Below are positions 1-5,754 of a DNA stretch of 8,188 nt, piece by piece. The translations under genes and the position numbers were made by a program. The notes beneath the pieces were generated by a model, which saw only the letters and a list, made by a program, of their open reading frames with translations, was not told the origin of the DNA and did no database searches. Position 1 is the first letter of the stretch, and each line of letters starts with the position of its first letter. This DNA comes from Burkholderiaceae bacterium (GTDB lineage: Bacteria; Pseudomonadota; Gammaproteobacteria; Burkholderiales; Burkholderiaceae_F), in assembly GCA_013696665.1 (NCBI GenBank), contig JACCYC010000333.1, forward strand, positions 1 through 8,188. Reading direction: 5' to 3'.

Positions 1-467
1 TCGACTGCAGCATCAAGGATTGGGACTTCAGCTTCGATCTGAATGTGCGCAGCATGTTCGTGATGACGAAAGCGATGCTGCCGAAAATGATTGCTGCGGG
101 CGGTGGCACGATCCTGAATATGGCATCGGTATTGGGTGCGCAAAAGGCGGCGCCGAATCGGCTCGCGTACGCCGCGAGCAAGGCCGCCGTGGCCGGCTTT
201 ACGCGTGCGCTCGCGATCGATCATGTGAAGCAGAACATTCGCGTCAATTGCGTGTGCCCCGGCACGGTCGACACACCTTCGCTCAACGAGCGCATCAATG
301 CGTTTTCCGATCCGGTGCAGGCGCGCAAGGACTTTGTCGCAAGACAGCCGATGGGCCGGCTTGCTACGGCCGAAGAAATTGCGGAGACGTTTGTGTATCT
401 GGTTTCCGACGAGTCTTCGTTCATGACGGGTCAGGCTATTTTCGTCGATGGCGGAATGAGTCTCTAA
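1..467 (+). CDS. SDR-family sugar-acid dehydrogenase, 3' part (5' end outside window)
   Basis: This is the C-terminal part of a short-chain dehydrogenase/reductase, an NAD(P)-dependent cytosolic oxidoreductase. The reading frame is open from base 3 with no start inside the window, so the N-terminal Rossmann glycine motif is missing and about 155 residues remain. Visible SDR hallmarks are the LNVRSMF segment, the catalytic serine in ILNMASV, the catalytic YAASK (YxxxK) after PNRLA, the NCVCPGTVDTPS segment after the active site, and the usual ending FVDGGMSL before TAA at 465-467. The PNR-x-AY and CPGTVDTPSL wording resembles the subgroup that includes 2-keto-3-deoxy-L-fuconate/L-rhamnonate 4-dehydrogenases and BDH2-like enzymes. 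The next gene, 12 bases downstream, is a FAH-family hydrolase, the partner expected for such an enzyme. SDR membership is certain; the substrate is inferred from context. Confidence 0.93.
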   Translation, partial: DCSIKDWDFSFDLNVRSMFVMTKAMLPKMIAAGGGTILNMASVLGAQKAAPNRLAYAASKAAVAGFTRALAIDHVKQNIRVNCVCPGTVDTPSLNERINAFSDPVQARKDFVARQPMGRLATAEEIAETFVYLVSDESSFMTGQAIFVDGGMSL

Positions 468-479
468 CGGGAATTCAAA

Positions 480-1325
480 ATGAAATTGTTGCGCTACGGT
501 CCGGCTGGCTACGAGAAACCCGGCTTGCTTGACGCCTCCGGCAAGATTCGTGACTTATCTGGAGTGATCGATCAGATCGACAGCCTGCATCTTTCGCCGC
601 GCGAGCTGAAGAAGCTGTCGCAGCTGAAAACGGCGTCGTTGCCGCTTGTATCCGGTTCGCCCCGACTTGGCGTGCCATACGTCGGCATCGGCAAGTTCAT
701 CGCGATTGGACTGAACTTCGCGGATCACGCGGCCGAGTCGGGCGCACAGGTCCCCAGCGAGCCGATCGTGTTCATGAAAGCGACCACGTGCATTAATGGT
801 CCGAACGATGACATTGTCATTCCGAAAAATTCAACCAAGACCGACTGGGAAGTGGAGTTGGGCGTCGTGATCGGCACCAAAGCGCAATACGTCGACATTG
901 ACAGCGCGCTCGATTTCGTGGCTGGCTACTGTGTGGTCAATGATGTTTCGGAGCGCCAGTTTCAGCTCGAGCGTGGCAGCCAGTGGGACAAGGGGAAGGG
1001 TTGCGACACCTTCGGCCCGATAGGACCTTATCTTGTGACACGCGACGAAGTGCCTGATCCACAGAATCTTGCGATGTGGCTCGATGTAAACGGAGAAAAG
1101 ATGCAGCGCGGCAATACTTCGACGATGGTGTTTGGATGTGCCCACCTGGTGAGCTACGTCAGCCAGTTCATGACCTTGATGCCTGGCGACATCATTACAA
1201 CCGGAACGCCCCCCGGCGTCGGCATGGGGCAAAAGCCACCGCGCTATCTGCAAGGCGGCGAAGTGATCACGCTTGGGATTGCCGGTTTGGGTGAGCAACG
1301 ACAGAAGGTGCGCAAGCATCAGTGA
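480..1325 (+). CDS. Fumarylacetoacetate hydrolase-family protein, probable 2,4-diketo-3-deoxy sugar-acid hydrolase
   Basis: A complete 281-residue cytosolic enzyme of the FAH superfamily, a normal length for the bacterial single-domain type. A small N-terminal domain (about 1-65) precedes the FAH fold. Family residues visible include the GLNFADHAAE segment (H83), the acidic metal ligands in WEVELG (E124, E126), D155 in VVNDVSER, K171 in WDKGKG, and the GTPPGVGMG loop (242-250) followed by YLQGGEVITLGIAGLGEQ. The family binds a divalent metal and hydrolyses C-C bonds of diketo acids. With the SDR gene directly upstream, the likely reaction is cleavage of a 2,4-diketo-3-deoxy sugar acid (L-fuconate or L-rhamnonate) to pyruvate and a short hydroxy acid such as lactate. 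The ATG at 480 follows a weak purine stretch (GGGAA) after the SDR stop, and the two genes look cotranscribed. Other FAH activities, such as acylpyruvase, cannot be excluded. Confidence 0.93.
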   Translation: MKLLRYGPAGYEKPGLLDASGKIRDLSGVIDQIDSLHLSPRELKKLSQLKTASLPLVSGSPRLGVPYVGIGKFIAIGLNFADHAAESGAQVPSEPIVFMKATTCINGPNDDIVIPKNSTKTDWEVELGVVIGTKAQYVDIDSALDFVAGYCVVNDVSERQFQLERGSQWDKGKGCDTFGPIGPYLVTRDEVPDPQNLAMWLDVNGEKMQRGNTSTMVFGCAHLVSYVSQFMTLMPGDIITTGTPPGVGMGQKPPRYLQGGEVITLGIAGLGEQRQKVRKHQ

Positions 1326-1458
1326 CCCTGCGGCACGCCGCACGCACCGCGCTCGTGACCGGTGGGCGTGTTCGTGATTGACGCGATGCACTTGGCTACT
1401 ACGTTTGGAGTCGCGGCAGTTCACGACGGGTTGTCTCCGAAGGTGATGGACACTAGGC
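1326..1458. other. Gene-free junction between the host FAH gene and the first attC site
   Basis: About 130 bases with no credible ORF. If the site at 1459 is an attC, this stretch should hold the rest of its cassette or the host/array junction, but no upstream GTTRRRY core matching that cassette and no recognisable attI or integrase gene was found. It could be a truncated, gene-less cassette remnant. A small hairpin (TGCGG at 1329-1333 with CCGCA at 1338-1342) follows the FAH stop codon but has no T-tract, so it is not a convincing terminator. Confidence 0.4.
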
Positions 1459-1519
1459 CTTCTAACTCATCGTTCGAGAGCCGACGCTCTGCGAGCGCGG
1501 CTCAACTCAGCCGTTAGGC
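1459..1519 (+). other. attC recombination site 1
   Basis: An imperfect palindrome of about 60 bases. Its R'' box reads TTCTAAC (1460-1466) and its R' box is GTTAGGC (1513-1519), a perfect GTTRRRY core. The inner arms pair strongly: GAGCCG (1478-1483) with CGGCTC, and CGCTC with GAGCG, around a three-base TGC loop, leaving one unpaired A (1484) on one side. An extrahelical base in an otherwise paired arm is the feature that lets IntI recognise the folded bottom strand. The TCGTTCGAG and CTCAACTCAG segments are typical of attC L'' and L' boxes. R'' and R' do not match at their outer two bases, as expected where the cassettes on either side have different origins. The site ends a preceding cassette whose gene is missing. 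Confidence 0.85.
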
Positions 1520-1563
1520 CGCGGTCAGCCAACGATTTTCCTGAGCTAGAAACGGAGCCGTCG

Positions 1564-2286
1564 ATGGCGTATCAAGAGGGGCTTCCCCCGACGGGCTGGA
1601 CGCGTACTCTTCTCCTCTTCGGTGTCGCGGGCGGACTGCTTTACCTAGTCACCCACGCGCTCATCCCCACACTTTTCTCGCGGACCGGTTGGCAACCCAT
1701 CCTCCTCTGGTTCCTGCTCGGCGGGCTGGGCATCTTCCTTCCGCTCATTCTCTTCGGGATCGGGCTCGTCCGGCGGGAGCCCCTCTCCGAAGGTCGGCGG
1801 TCGTGGGCCCACCGACTTCGATTTCGTCGAATGAGCGGGGCGGACTGGCGCTGGACCCTTGGAGGCCTGGTCCTCGTGGCGACTCTCAGTGCCGCGGTTC
1901 AGGGCGCACTCACCATCGGCCTGGGTGAGGTGAACCTCCACCCGCCCTTCATGCAGTTCGAACCCCTAGGACCAGGCCGATACTGGATCCTCGCCGCGTG
2001 GCTTCCCTTCTGGCTCCTCAACATTCTGGGCGAAGAGTTCCTCTGGAGGGGCGTGCTGCTTCCCCGCCAAGAGATCGCGCTCGGGCAACACGCCTGGCTC
2101 GCCAACGCGGTGGGGTGGAGCCTCTTTCACCTCGCCTTTGGCTGGCAGCTACTGATGCTGCTCAGCCCGATTCTTTTTATCCTTCCGTATGTTGCACAAC
2201 GGACTCAGAACACCTGGCCAGCTGTGATCATGCACGCCGGACTGAACGGACCGGGCTTCGTCGCCGTCGCGTTCGGGTACGTATAG
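1564..2286 (+). CDS. CPBP-family intramembrane metalloprotease (cassette gene)
   Basis: A 240-residue integral membrane protein of the CPBP (CAAX protease/bacteriocin-processing, Abi/Rce1-like) family. The three conserved motifs are present in order: EEFLWRG (E157, E158, R162), FHLAFG with H189, and HAGLN (H224, N228). Together these form the glutamate/histidine metal site within the membrane. Hydrophobic segments lie at about 15-36, 46-69, 98-119, 140-156, 178-193, 194-212 and 219-238. Bacterial members act as prenyl-protein-type proteases, in bacteriocin maturation or self-immunity, or have no known role; the substrate here cannot be told. The ATG at 1564 has GGAG at 1554-1557, six bases upstream. 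The gene fills the cassette 1514-2354: it begins about 45 bases after the attC core and stops 13 bases before the next R'' box. No promoter is obvious inside the cassette, so expression may depend on readthrough. Confidence 0.93.
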   Translation: MAYQEGLPPTGWTRTLLLFGVAGGLLYLVTHALIPTLFSRTGWQPILLWFLLGGLGIFLPLILFGIGLVRREPLSEGRRSWAHRLRFRRMSGADWRWTLGGLVLVATLSAAVQGALTIGLGEVNLHPPFMQFEPLGPGRYWILAAWLPFWLLNILGEEFLWRGVLLPRQEIALGQHAWLANAVGWSLFHLAFGWQLLMLLSPILFILPYVAQRTQNTWPAVIMHAGLNGPGFVAVAFGYV

Positions 2287-2299
2287 TGCGGAGCGCACC

Positions 2300-2360
2300 G
2301 CCTAACCGATTGCAGCAGAGGCTCCGCTACTGGCCCCGCCGCTAAACCGGGGCGTTAGGC
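2300..2360 (+). other. attC recombination site 2
   Basis: This is the best conserved site of the array. R'' GCCTAAC (2300-2306) and R' GTTAGGC (2354-2360) are perfect seven-base inverted repeats, consistent with the cassette that starts TTAGGC at 1514. The inner arms are an imperfect palindrome: CGATTGCAGCAGAGGC after R'' pairs, with mismatches and at least one bulged base, with the segment from GGCCCCGCC to CCGGGGC before R'. The total length of 61 bases is at the short end of the attC range. It lies 13 bases after the stop codon of the CPBP gene. Confidence 0.85.
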
Positions 2361-2414
2361 ATCACGACGGGGTAGTTCTTCGCCCTGTTGCCCGAAACTC
2401 CAGGCTGCGTTTCC

Positions 2415-2696
2415 ATGAGTCGCTTTCGCGGTTGGGTTCCTTCAAAGTTAGGTCTCGAATTGCCAAACTCCGACGATCTGCCTGAGCGCTGGGAGGGAAT
2501 GCATTTGCTACCTGAACGATGGCGCGAGTTTCTGCACCATGCCAATGAAACCGGCATGGGATATCAAACAGGCAATATCACGCTAAACGACGGCACAGTT
2601 TCTCGGGACGCCGTATTTATGAACCCCTACATGGGGAAGATTCGTGGCCGCGCTTGCGGTGATATCGATTGGCTGACATTAGGCACATACTCATGA
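2415..2696 (+). CDS. Hypothetical cassette protein, small and soluble
   Basis: I do not recognise this gene. From the ATG at 2415 it encodes 93 residues with no membrane segment or signal peptide. The N-terminal half is rich in W, P, R and E (GWVPSKLGLELP, then LPERWEGMHLLPERW). The second half contains GYQTGNITLNDGTV, which reads like two beta strands joined by an NDG turn, and ends GDIDWLTLGTYS. This layout recalls small uncharacterised cassette proteins with a short C-terminal beta fold, but that is an impression only. The frame stays open upstream to a TTG at 2388; neither start has a strong ribosome-binding site, and I chose the ATG. The gene lies 55 bases after the attC core, and its stop is 10 bases before the next start, so both belong to one cassette and probably one transcript. 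Confidence 0.65.
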   Translation: MSRFRGWVPSKLGLELPNSDDLPERWEGMHLLPERWREFLHHANETGMGYQTGNITLNDGTVSRDAVFMNPYMGKIRGRACGDIDWLTLGTYS

Positions 2697-2706
2697 GGTT
2701 GCGATC

Positions 2707-3216
2707 GTGACATCCGCAGAATCTGACTATCTTCTTCGCCTCGCAACGCTCTCCTTGTCGTTCGTCGGGTTTTCGACAGTCGTTGTCACCCTCCGGGGTG
2801 CACTGGGAGCCGAACTGTCCGACCGGCACCTCCGCCTCGTGCGCCTCTACATTGAAGGTGGTCTTCTGGTCACTGCACTGGCTTTGGTTCCCACACTTCT
2901 GGAGGTCCTTCGTATACCTGCGACCGTCACTTGGCCTCTGTCCAGCGCGATCGCTGCTTTGATTTTTACCCTCGTTTTGGTGATCCAATTCCGGCGTCGC
3001 CGAACGGTCGAGCCGGGCCGATTCCCCGGATGGGTCATCGTCACTTACGCCGTTTCAATCGCCGCGGTTCTAGGTCTTTGGCTCAACGTCGTAGGGATCT
3101 TCTTCTCACCGAATGTCGGGCCTTACGCTCTAGTCCTAACATGGGCCATTTGCATCTTCGGGTTTATTTTTGTTAGAACCATTGAGCTGTTCCTGCATCG
3201 CCCACCTGGCGCCTAA
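2707..3216 (+). CDS. Hypothetical multi-spanning membrane protein (cassette gene)
   Basis: A 169-residue protein I cannot assign to a named family. It starts with GTG at 2707, with GAGGT at 2695-2699 about seven bases upstream, overlapping the stop region of the preceding gene and suggesting translational coupling. It has roughly five hydrophobic segments, at about 10-29, 48-68, 75-96, 108-133 and 140-162. A basic RRRR run (96-99) lies between the third and fourth, favouring a cytoplasmic loop there. There are no obvious catalytic motifs; the opening SDYLLRLATLSLSFVGFS resembles small membrane proteins often annotated only as hypothetical. The stop codon TAA at 3214-3216 lies within a GCCTAAA sequence that resembles an R'' box. 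A role in the inner membrane is clear; function is unknown. Confidence 0.8.
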   Translation: MTSAESDYLLRLATLSLSFVGFSTVVVTLRGALGAELSDRHLRLVRLYIEGGLLVTALALVPTLLEVLRIPATVTWPLSSAIAALIFTLVLVIQFRRRRTVEPGRFPGWVIVTYAVSIAAVLGLWLNVVGIFFSPNVGPYALVLTWAICIFGFIFVRTIELFLHRPPGA

Positions 3217-3254
3217 ATTGGCTTCGTCTACATGCCGCGTTGTCGGCAGGTGCT

Positions 3255-3309
3255 ATCTACATTTCGTTGGGAGCCGACTTCCCGAGAGCGACTCAACGTA
3301 GGGTTAGAC
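3255..3309 (+). other. attC recombination site 3 (degenerate R'' box)
   Basis: R' is GTTAGAC (3303-3309), a good GTTRRRY core. Upstream, ATCTAC (3255-3260) aligns with the expected GTCTAAC if one A has been lost. The arms TCGTTGGGAGCCGAC (from 3264) and CTCAACGTAGG (3292-3302) pair through CGTTG/CAACG and align closely with the L'' and L' segments of site 1. An alternative reading uses GCCTAAA (3211-3217), one base from the GCCTAAC that matches this cassette's own start, giving a longer attC of about 99 bases. The inner pairing favours the short version. The right end (core at 3303) is well supported; the left end is not. Confidence 0.7.
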
Positions 3310-3314
3310 GTCAC

Positions 3315-3320
3315 AGGAGA
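3315..3320 (+). promoter_or_regulatory. Ribosome-binding site fixing the start of the DUF305 gene
   Basis: AGGAGA is seven bases before the ATG at 3328. It supports this start over the upstream in-frame ATG at 3232, whose extra 32 residues would be encoded by the attC site and have no hydrophobic or domain character. Confidence 0.75.
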
Positions 3321-3327
3321 GAATTTG

Positions 3328-3795
3328 ATGCATCCGTATAGAAACTTCATGCTGATGATTGTGGTCTCTTCCACCTTGATGTACTGCTTGATGTACCTCA
3401 ATACCTATCAGCTTAGCCATGTTTGGTTTAGTCAAACGCGCATGTTCATGACTTTCATCATGGCCGGCTGCATGGCGCTAGTCATGCTTTTCTTCATGCG
3501 CCACATGTACAAAGACAGGAAGGCCAACCTCATTATTGTCATAGGTGCCGTCGCTCTGATGGGCTCAGGCTTGTGGCTGGTTCGCAGCCAAGCTACCGTC
3601 GGAGATACCGCCTGGATGAAGGCGATGATTCCGCACCATTCAATTGCGATCCTTACAAGTGAGCGGGCTCATATCACGCACCCTCGCGTCAGGAAGCTGG
3701 CTGACGAAATAATCGCGGCACAACAGCGCGAGATTGGCGAGATGGAGTCACTTATCAGGGACATCGATCGTCAACCGGCGGCATTACGCAAGTAG
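3328..3795 (+). CDS. DUF305-domain membrane protein (cassette gene)
   Basis: A 155-residue protein with three hydrophobic helices (about 6-26, 38-57 and 67-86) followed by a DUF305-type four-helix segment. The family signature is AWMKAMIPHHSIAI (96-109), with paired histidines H103 and H104 after MIP, followed by RVRKLADEIIAAQQREIGEME (120-140), the conserved helix of charged and glutamine residues. The N-terminal part is rich in Met and His (MRHMYKD and several MxxM groups). DUF305 belongs to the ferritin-like/CopM-type proteins; relatives are often found beside copper- or other metal-handling genes and a metal-related role is suspected, but no activity can be read here. This gene is clearly poorer in G+C than its neighbours (27 of 60 bases in each of 3361-3420 and 3481-3540), in line with a foreign origin. 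It is the cargo of the cassette beginning at 3304. Confidence 0.88.
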   Translation: MHPYRNFMLMIVVSSTLMYCLMYLNTYQLSHVWFSQTRMFMTFIMAGCMALVMLFFMRHMYKDRKANLIIVIGAVALMGSGLWLVRSQATVGDTAWMKAMIPHHSIAILTSERAHITHPRVRKLADEIIAAQQREIGEMESLIRDIDRQPAALRK

Positions 3796-3854
3796 TAGTA
3801 CGCTTTTTGGGGCGCATCTTGACCCTTTGGACGGGTTTCGCGGATCGCTTCTAG

Positions 3855-3914
3855 TCTGAACGCGCCACATCAGCGGAGCGTCGCGGACCACAAAACGCTT
3901 AGCTTGCGTTGCGA
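3855..3914 (+). other. Possible decayed attC site at the 3' end of the array
   Basis: The DUF305 cassette starts TTAGAC, so its own R'' box should read GTCTAAC. GTCTGAAC at 3854-3861 matches with one inserted G. About 50 bases on, GCGTT (3906-3910) pairs with AACGC (3859-3863), and CGCTTAGC before it resembles an L' box. The expected core is degraded (GTTGCGA instead of GTTRRRY), and inner pairing is weak. It could be a mutated final attC or chance similarity. Confidence 0.3.
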
Positions 3915-3945
3915 GAGTTGCGTCGAACGGGATCGAACGCTCCTG

Positions 3946-4839
3946 CTACTCCTTCACGGACCCGGTCAGCCCTGACACGTAGTACTCGACGAAGAACGAG
4001 TAAATAAACGCCACCGGTAGAGAGCCGAGCAGCGCACCTGCCATCAACGGCCCCCAGTGGTAGACGTCGCCCTCGACCAGTTCCGTCACCACGCCGACCG
4101 GCAGCGTCTTGATCTCCGATGACGAGATGAAGGTCAGCGCGTAGATGAACTCATTCCACGACAGCGTGAATGCGAAGATGCCGGCCGAGATCAGGCCCGG
4201 CACTGCGAGCGGCAGAACGATCTTGGTCAGGATCTGCCAGCGCGTTGCGCCGTCGATCAGCGCGCATTCCTCGAGCTCGAACGGGATCGAGCGGAAGTAG
4301 CCCATCAGCAGCCACGTGCAAAAAGGAATCAGGAACGTTGGATAGGTCAGGATCAACGCCCAGCGCGTGTCGAACAGCCCGAGCTTGAAGACGACCGCCG
4401 CCAGCGGAATGAACAGGATCGACGGCGGTACCAGATACGCAAGGAAGATCGATAGGCCTACATTCTTTGACCCGCGGAAACGAAGCCGTTCGATTGCGTA
4501 GGCGGCGAATACCGAAGCTGCTAACGAAAAGGCGGTCGCGACGACCGACACGAAGACAGTGTTCCACATCCATTCCGGATACGCCGTGCGGAACAACAAT
4601 TTCTCGAAATGCGCGATCGTTGGCGCGATCACCCAGAACGGATTGCCGGTGCGCGACAGCAGCTCGTGATCGGGCTTTACCGATGTGATGCCCATCCAGT
4701 AAAACGGGAATAGCAAAACGATCAGGAACACAATCAGCGGCAGGTAGACCGTGACGAACTTGCGCGACGGCGTGTCAAGGTAGCTCATGCCGACGCTGTC
4801 GCCGGCTCGCGGTGCGGGCGCTGCGACGGAGGTGCTCAT
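3946..4839 (-). CDS. Carbohydrate ABC transporter permease, MalG type
   Basis: A 297-residue inner-membrane permease of the CUT1-type sugar uptake transporters. It has a short cytoplasmic N-terminus, a first membrane helix at about 29-50 followed by the usual MGITSVKPDHEL segment, and about five further helices. The EAA loop that docks on the ATPase is at 190-212 (EECALIDGATRWQILTKIVLP). The end GLTGSVKE is typical of the MalG branch (usual form GLTxGAVKG). The frame remains open a further 100 codons upstream, but that stretch overlaps the other permease gene and is R-rich nonsense. The ATG at 4839 is chosen because it overlaps the upstream TGA as ATGA and has GGGAGG (4849-4854) nine bases before it. 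Last gene of the operon within the window; it would pair with the MalF-type subunit. Confidence 0.95.
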   Translation of the reverse strand: MSTSVAAPAPRAGDSVGMSYLDTPSRKFVTVYLPLIVFLIVLLFPFYWMGITSVKPDHELLSRTGNPFWVIAPTIAHFEKLLFRTAYPEWMWNTVFVSVVATAFSLAASVFAAYAIERLRFRGSKNVGLSIFLAYLVPPSILFIPLAAVVFKLGLFDTRWALILTYPTFLIPFCTWLLMGYFRSIPFELEECALIDGATRWQILTKIVLPLAVPGLISAGIFAFTLSWNEFIYALTFISSSEIKTLPVGVVTELVEGDVYHWGPLMAGALLGSLPVAFIYSFFVEYYVSGLTGSVKE

Positions 4840-5744
4840 TTGTCCTGACCTCCCTGTTGCCATGCGCGGCGCTGCAGGCCGAAGTAGCTGAACATAATCG
4901 CGGCCAGCAGAAACGGCACCATCGCGATCGAGATCGCCGCACCTTCGCCAAGCGCACCGCCCGAGATCGCGCGCTGGAACGACAACGTTGCCATCAGGTG
5001 GGTCGCGTTCAACGGACCGCCGCGCGTGATGACATAGATCAACTGAAAGTCGGTGAACGTGAACAGCACGGAGAAGGTCATCACGACCGCGATGATCGGC
5101 GTCAACAGCGGCAACGTCACGAAGCGAAACTGCTGCCACCGGGTGGCGCCGTCAATCGCGGATGCTTCGTAGTACGACGGCGAGATCGTCTGCAGACCCG
5201 CGAGCAGCGTGATCGCCACAAACGGCACGCCGCGCCAGATATTCGCGGCGATCACCGACAGCCGCGCGTTCCACGGCTCACCCAGAAAGTCGATGTAGCG
5301 GTCGATCAACCCCATCTTGACCAGCATCCAGCTGATGATCGAAAACTGCGCGTCGTAGATCCACCAGAACGCAATCGCCGACAGCGCCGTGGGCACGATG
5401 TAGGGCAACAGGATGACCGCGCGAAAGAACGTCTTGAAGCGGATGTTGCGGTTCAGCAGCAGCGCAAGCCAGAGGCCAAGAACAAACTTGAAAACGCTCG
5501 CCACGAACGTATAGAAAAGCGTATTGAAAAGCGCGAGCCGCGTGACCGCATCGCCCCACAGATACTCGTAGTTCTCGAGACCGACCCACACACCTTCCCG
5601 CCCGACCTTCGTATCGGTGAAGCCGAGCCACACGCCCAGCCCTAGTGGATACGTGAGAAACAGCAGCAACAGCACAGCGGCCGGCAGCATGAAGATCATG
5701 CCCAGCGCGTTGCGGTTGTTCTGCAGCTTGTCGAGAAACGTCAT
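4836..5744 (-). CDS. Carbohydrate ABC transporter permease, MalF type
   Basis: A 302-residue inner-membrane permease, first of the two channel subunits. The first membrane helix is at about 15-37 (GMIFMLPAAVLLLLFLTYP) and is followed by the conserved SF-like GFTDTKVG and GLENYEYL segments. Further helices lie at about 72-97, 105-129, 163-184, 213-235 and 268-291. The EAA loop is at 193-215 (EASAIDGATRWQQFRFVTLPLL), and IYVITRGGPLNAT is the usual C-terminal periplasmic segment of this branch. The ATG at 5744 gives the family-typical N-terminus, but the ten bases before it are pyrimidine-rich (CCTTTCCACC on the - strand) with no Shine-Dalgarno sequence, and a strong hairpin lies immediately upstream. 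Its stop overlaps the start of the MalG-type gene. Confidence 0.95.
   Translation of the reverse strand: MTFLDKLQNNRNALGMIFMLPAAVLLLLFLTYPLGLGVWLGFTDTKVGREGVWVGLENYEYLWGDAVTRLALFNTLFYTFVASVFKFVLGLWLALLLNRNIRFKTFFRAVILLPYIVPTALSAIAFWWIYDAQFSIISWMLVKMGLIDRYIDFLGEPWNARLSVIAANIWRGVPFVAITLLAGLQTISPSYYEASAIDGATRWQQFRFVTLPLLTPIIAVVMTFSVLFTFTDFQLIYVITRGGPLNATHLMATLSFQRAISGGALGEGAAISIAMVPFLLAAIMFSYFGLQRRAWQQGGQDK
4849..4854 (-). promoter_or_regulatory. Ribosome-binding site of the MalG-type permease gene
   Basis: GGGAGG on the - strand, nine bases before the ATG at 4839, inside the last codons of the upstream permease gene. Together with the ATGA overlap at 4836-4839 it sets the start and indicates translational coupling of the two permeases, which are needed in equal amounts. 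Confidence 0.75.
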
Positions 5745-5754
5745 GGTGGAAAGG

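Larger units (their letters stand above)
1459..3303 (+). mobile_element. Integron gene-cassette array without visible integrase (CALIN-like)
   Basis: Three attC-like sites in the same orientation (cores at 1513, 2354 and 3303) separate short units, each with one or two + strand genes and little non-coding space. Two complete cassettes can be delimited by cutting after the G of each GTTRRRY core: 1514-2354 (841 bases) and 2355-3303 (949 bases). A third, with the DUF305 gene, begins at 3304 and runs to an uncertain end somewhere before 3945. Cassette size, uniform orientation, stop codons close to the next attC, and unrelated cargo genes all match integron cassettes. No tyrosine-recombinase integrase gene with the IntI-specific patch is present, and both flanks are ordinary metabolic loci, so the array appears to be an insertion in a gap between convergent operons. 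An integrase further away on the chromosome cannot be excluded. Confidence 0.8.

Noticed and set aside
1378..1405. Promoter-like pair TTGACG and TACGTT with a 16-base spacer, where a cassette promoter might lie
   Set aside because: The -35 is good but the -10 matches at only about half its positions; not distinguishable from chance without transcript data.
831..1424. Long - strand ORF opposite the FAH gene
   Set aside because: A shadow ORF: it covers the strongly supported FAH coding sequence and lacks any recognisable motif.
2388..2414. TTG start extending the small cassette protein by nine residues
   Set aside because: No ribosome-binding site at a useful distance and a rare start codon; the ATG at 2415 is preferred, though its own site is weak.
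2617..2988. - strand ORF across the two-gene cassette
   Set aside because: It crosses the junction between two + strand genes, is of low-complexity polar composition and runs against cassette orientation.
3232..3327. Earlier in-frame ATG for the DUF305 protein
   Set aside because: The added residues are encoded by the attC site; AGGAGA correctly spaced from the ATG at 3328 supports the shorter protein.
3923..3938. TCGAAC repeated at ten-base spacing, resembling a tRNA T-arm on the - strand
   Set aside because: No acceptor stem or anticodon arm can be found around it; it is a short direct repeat only.
4840..5139. 100-codon upstream extension of the MalG-type permease frame
   Set aside because: It overlaps the MalF-type gene in another frame, is arginine-rich and has no family similarity; the ATG at 4839 has a ribosome-binding site and the ATGA overlap.
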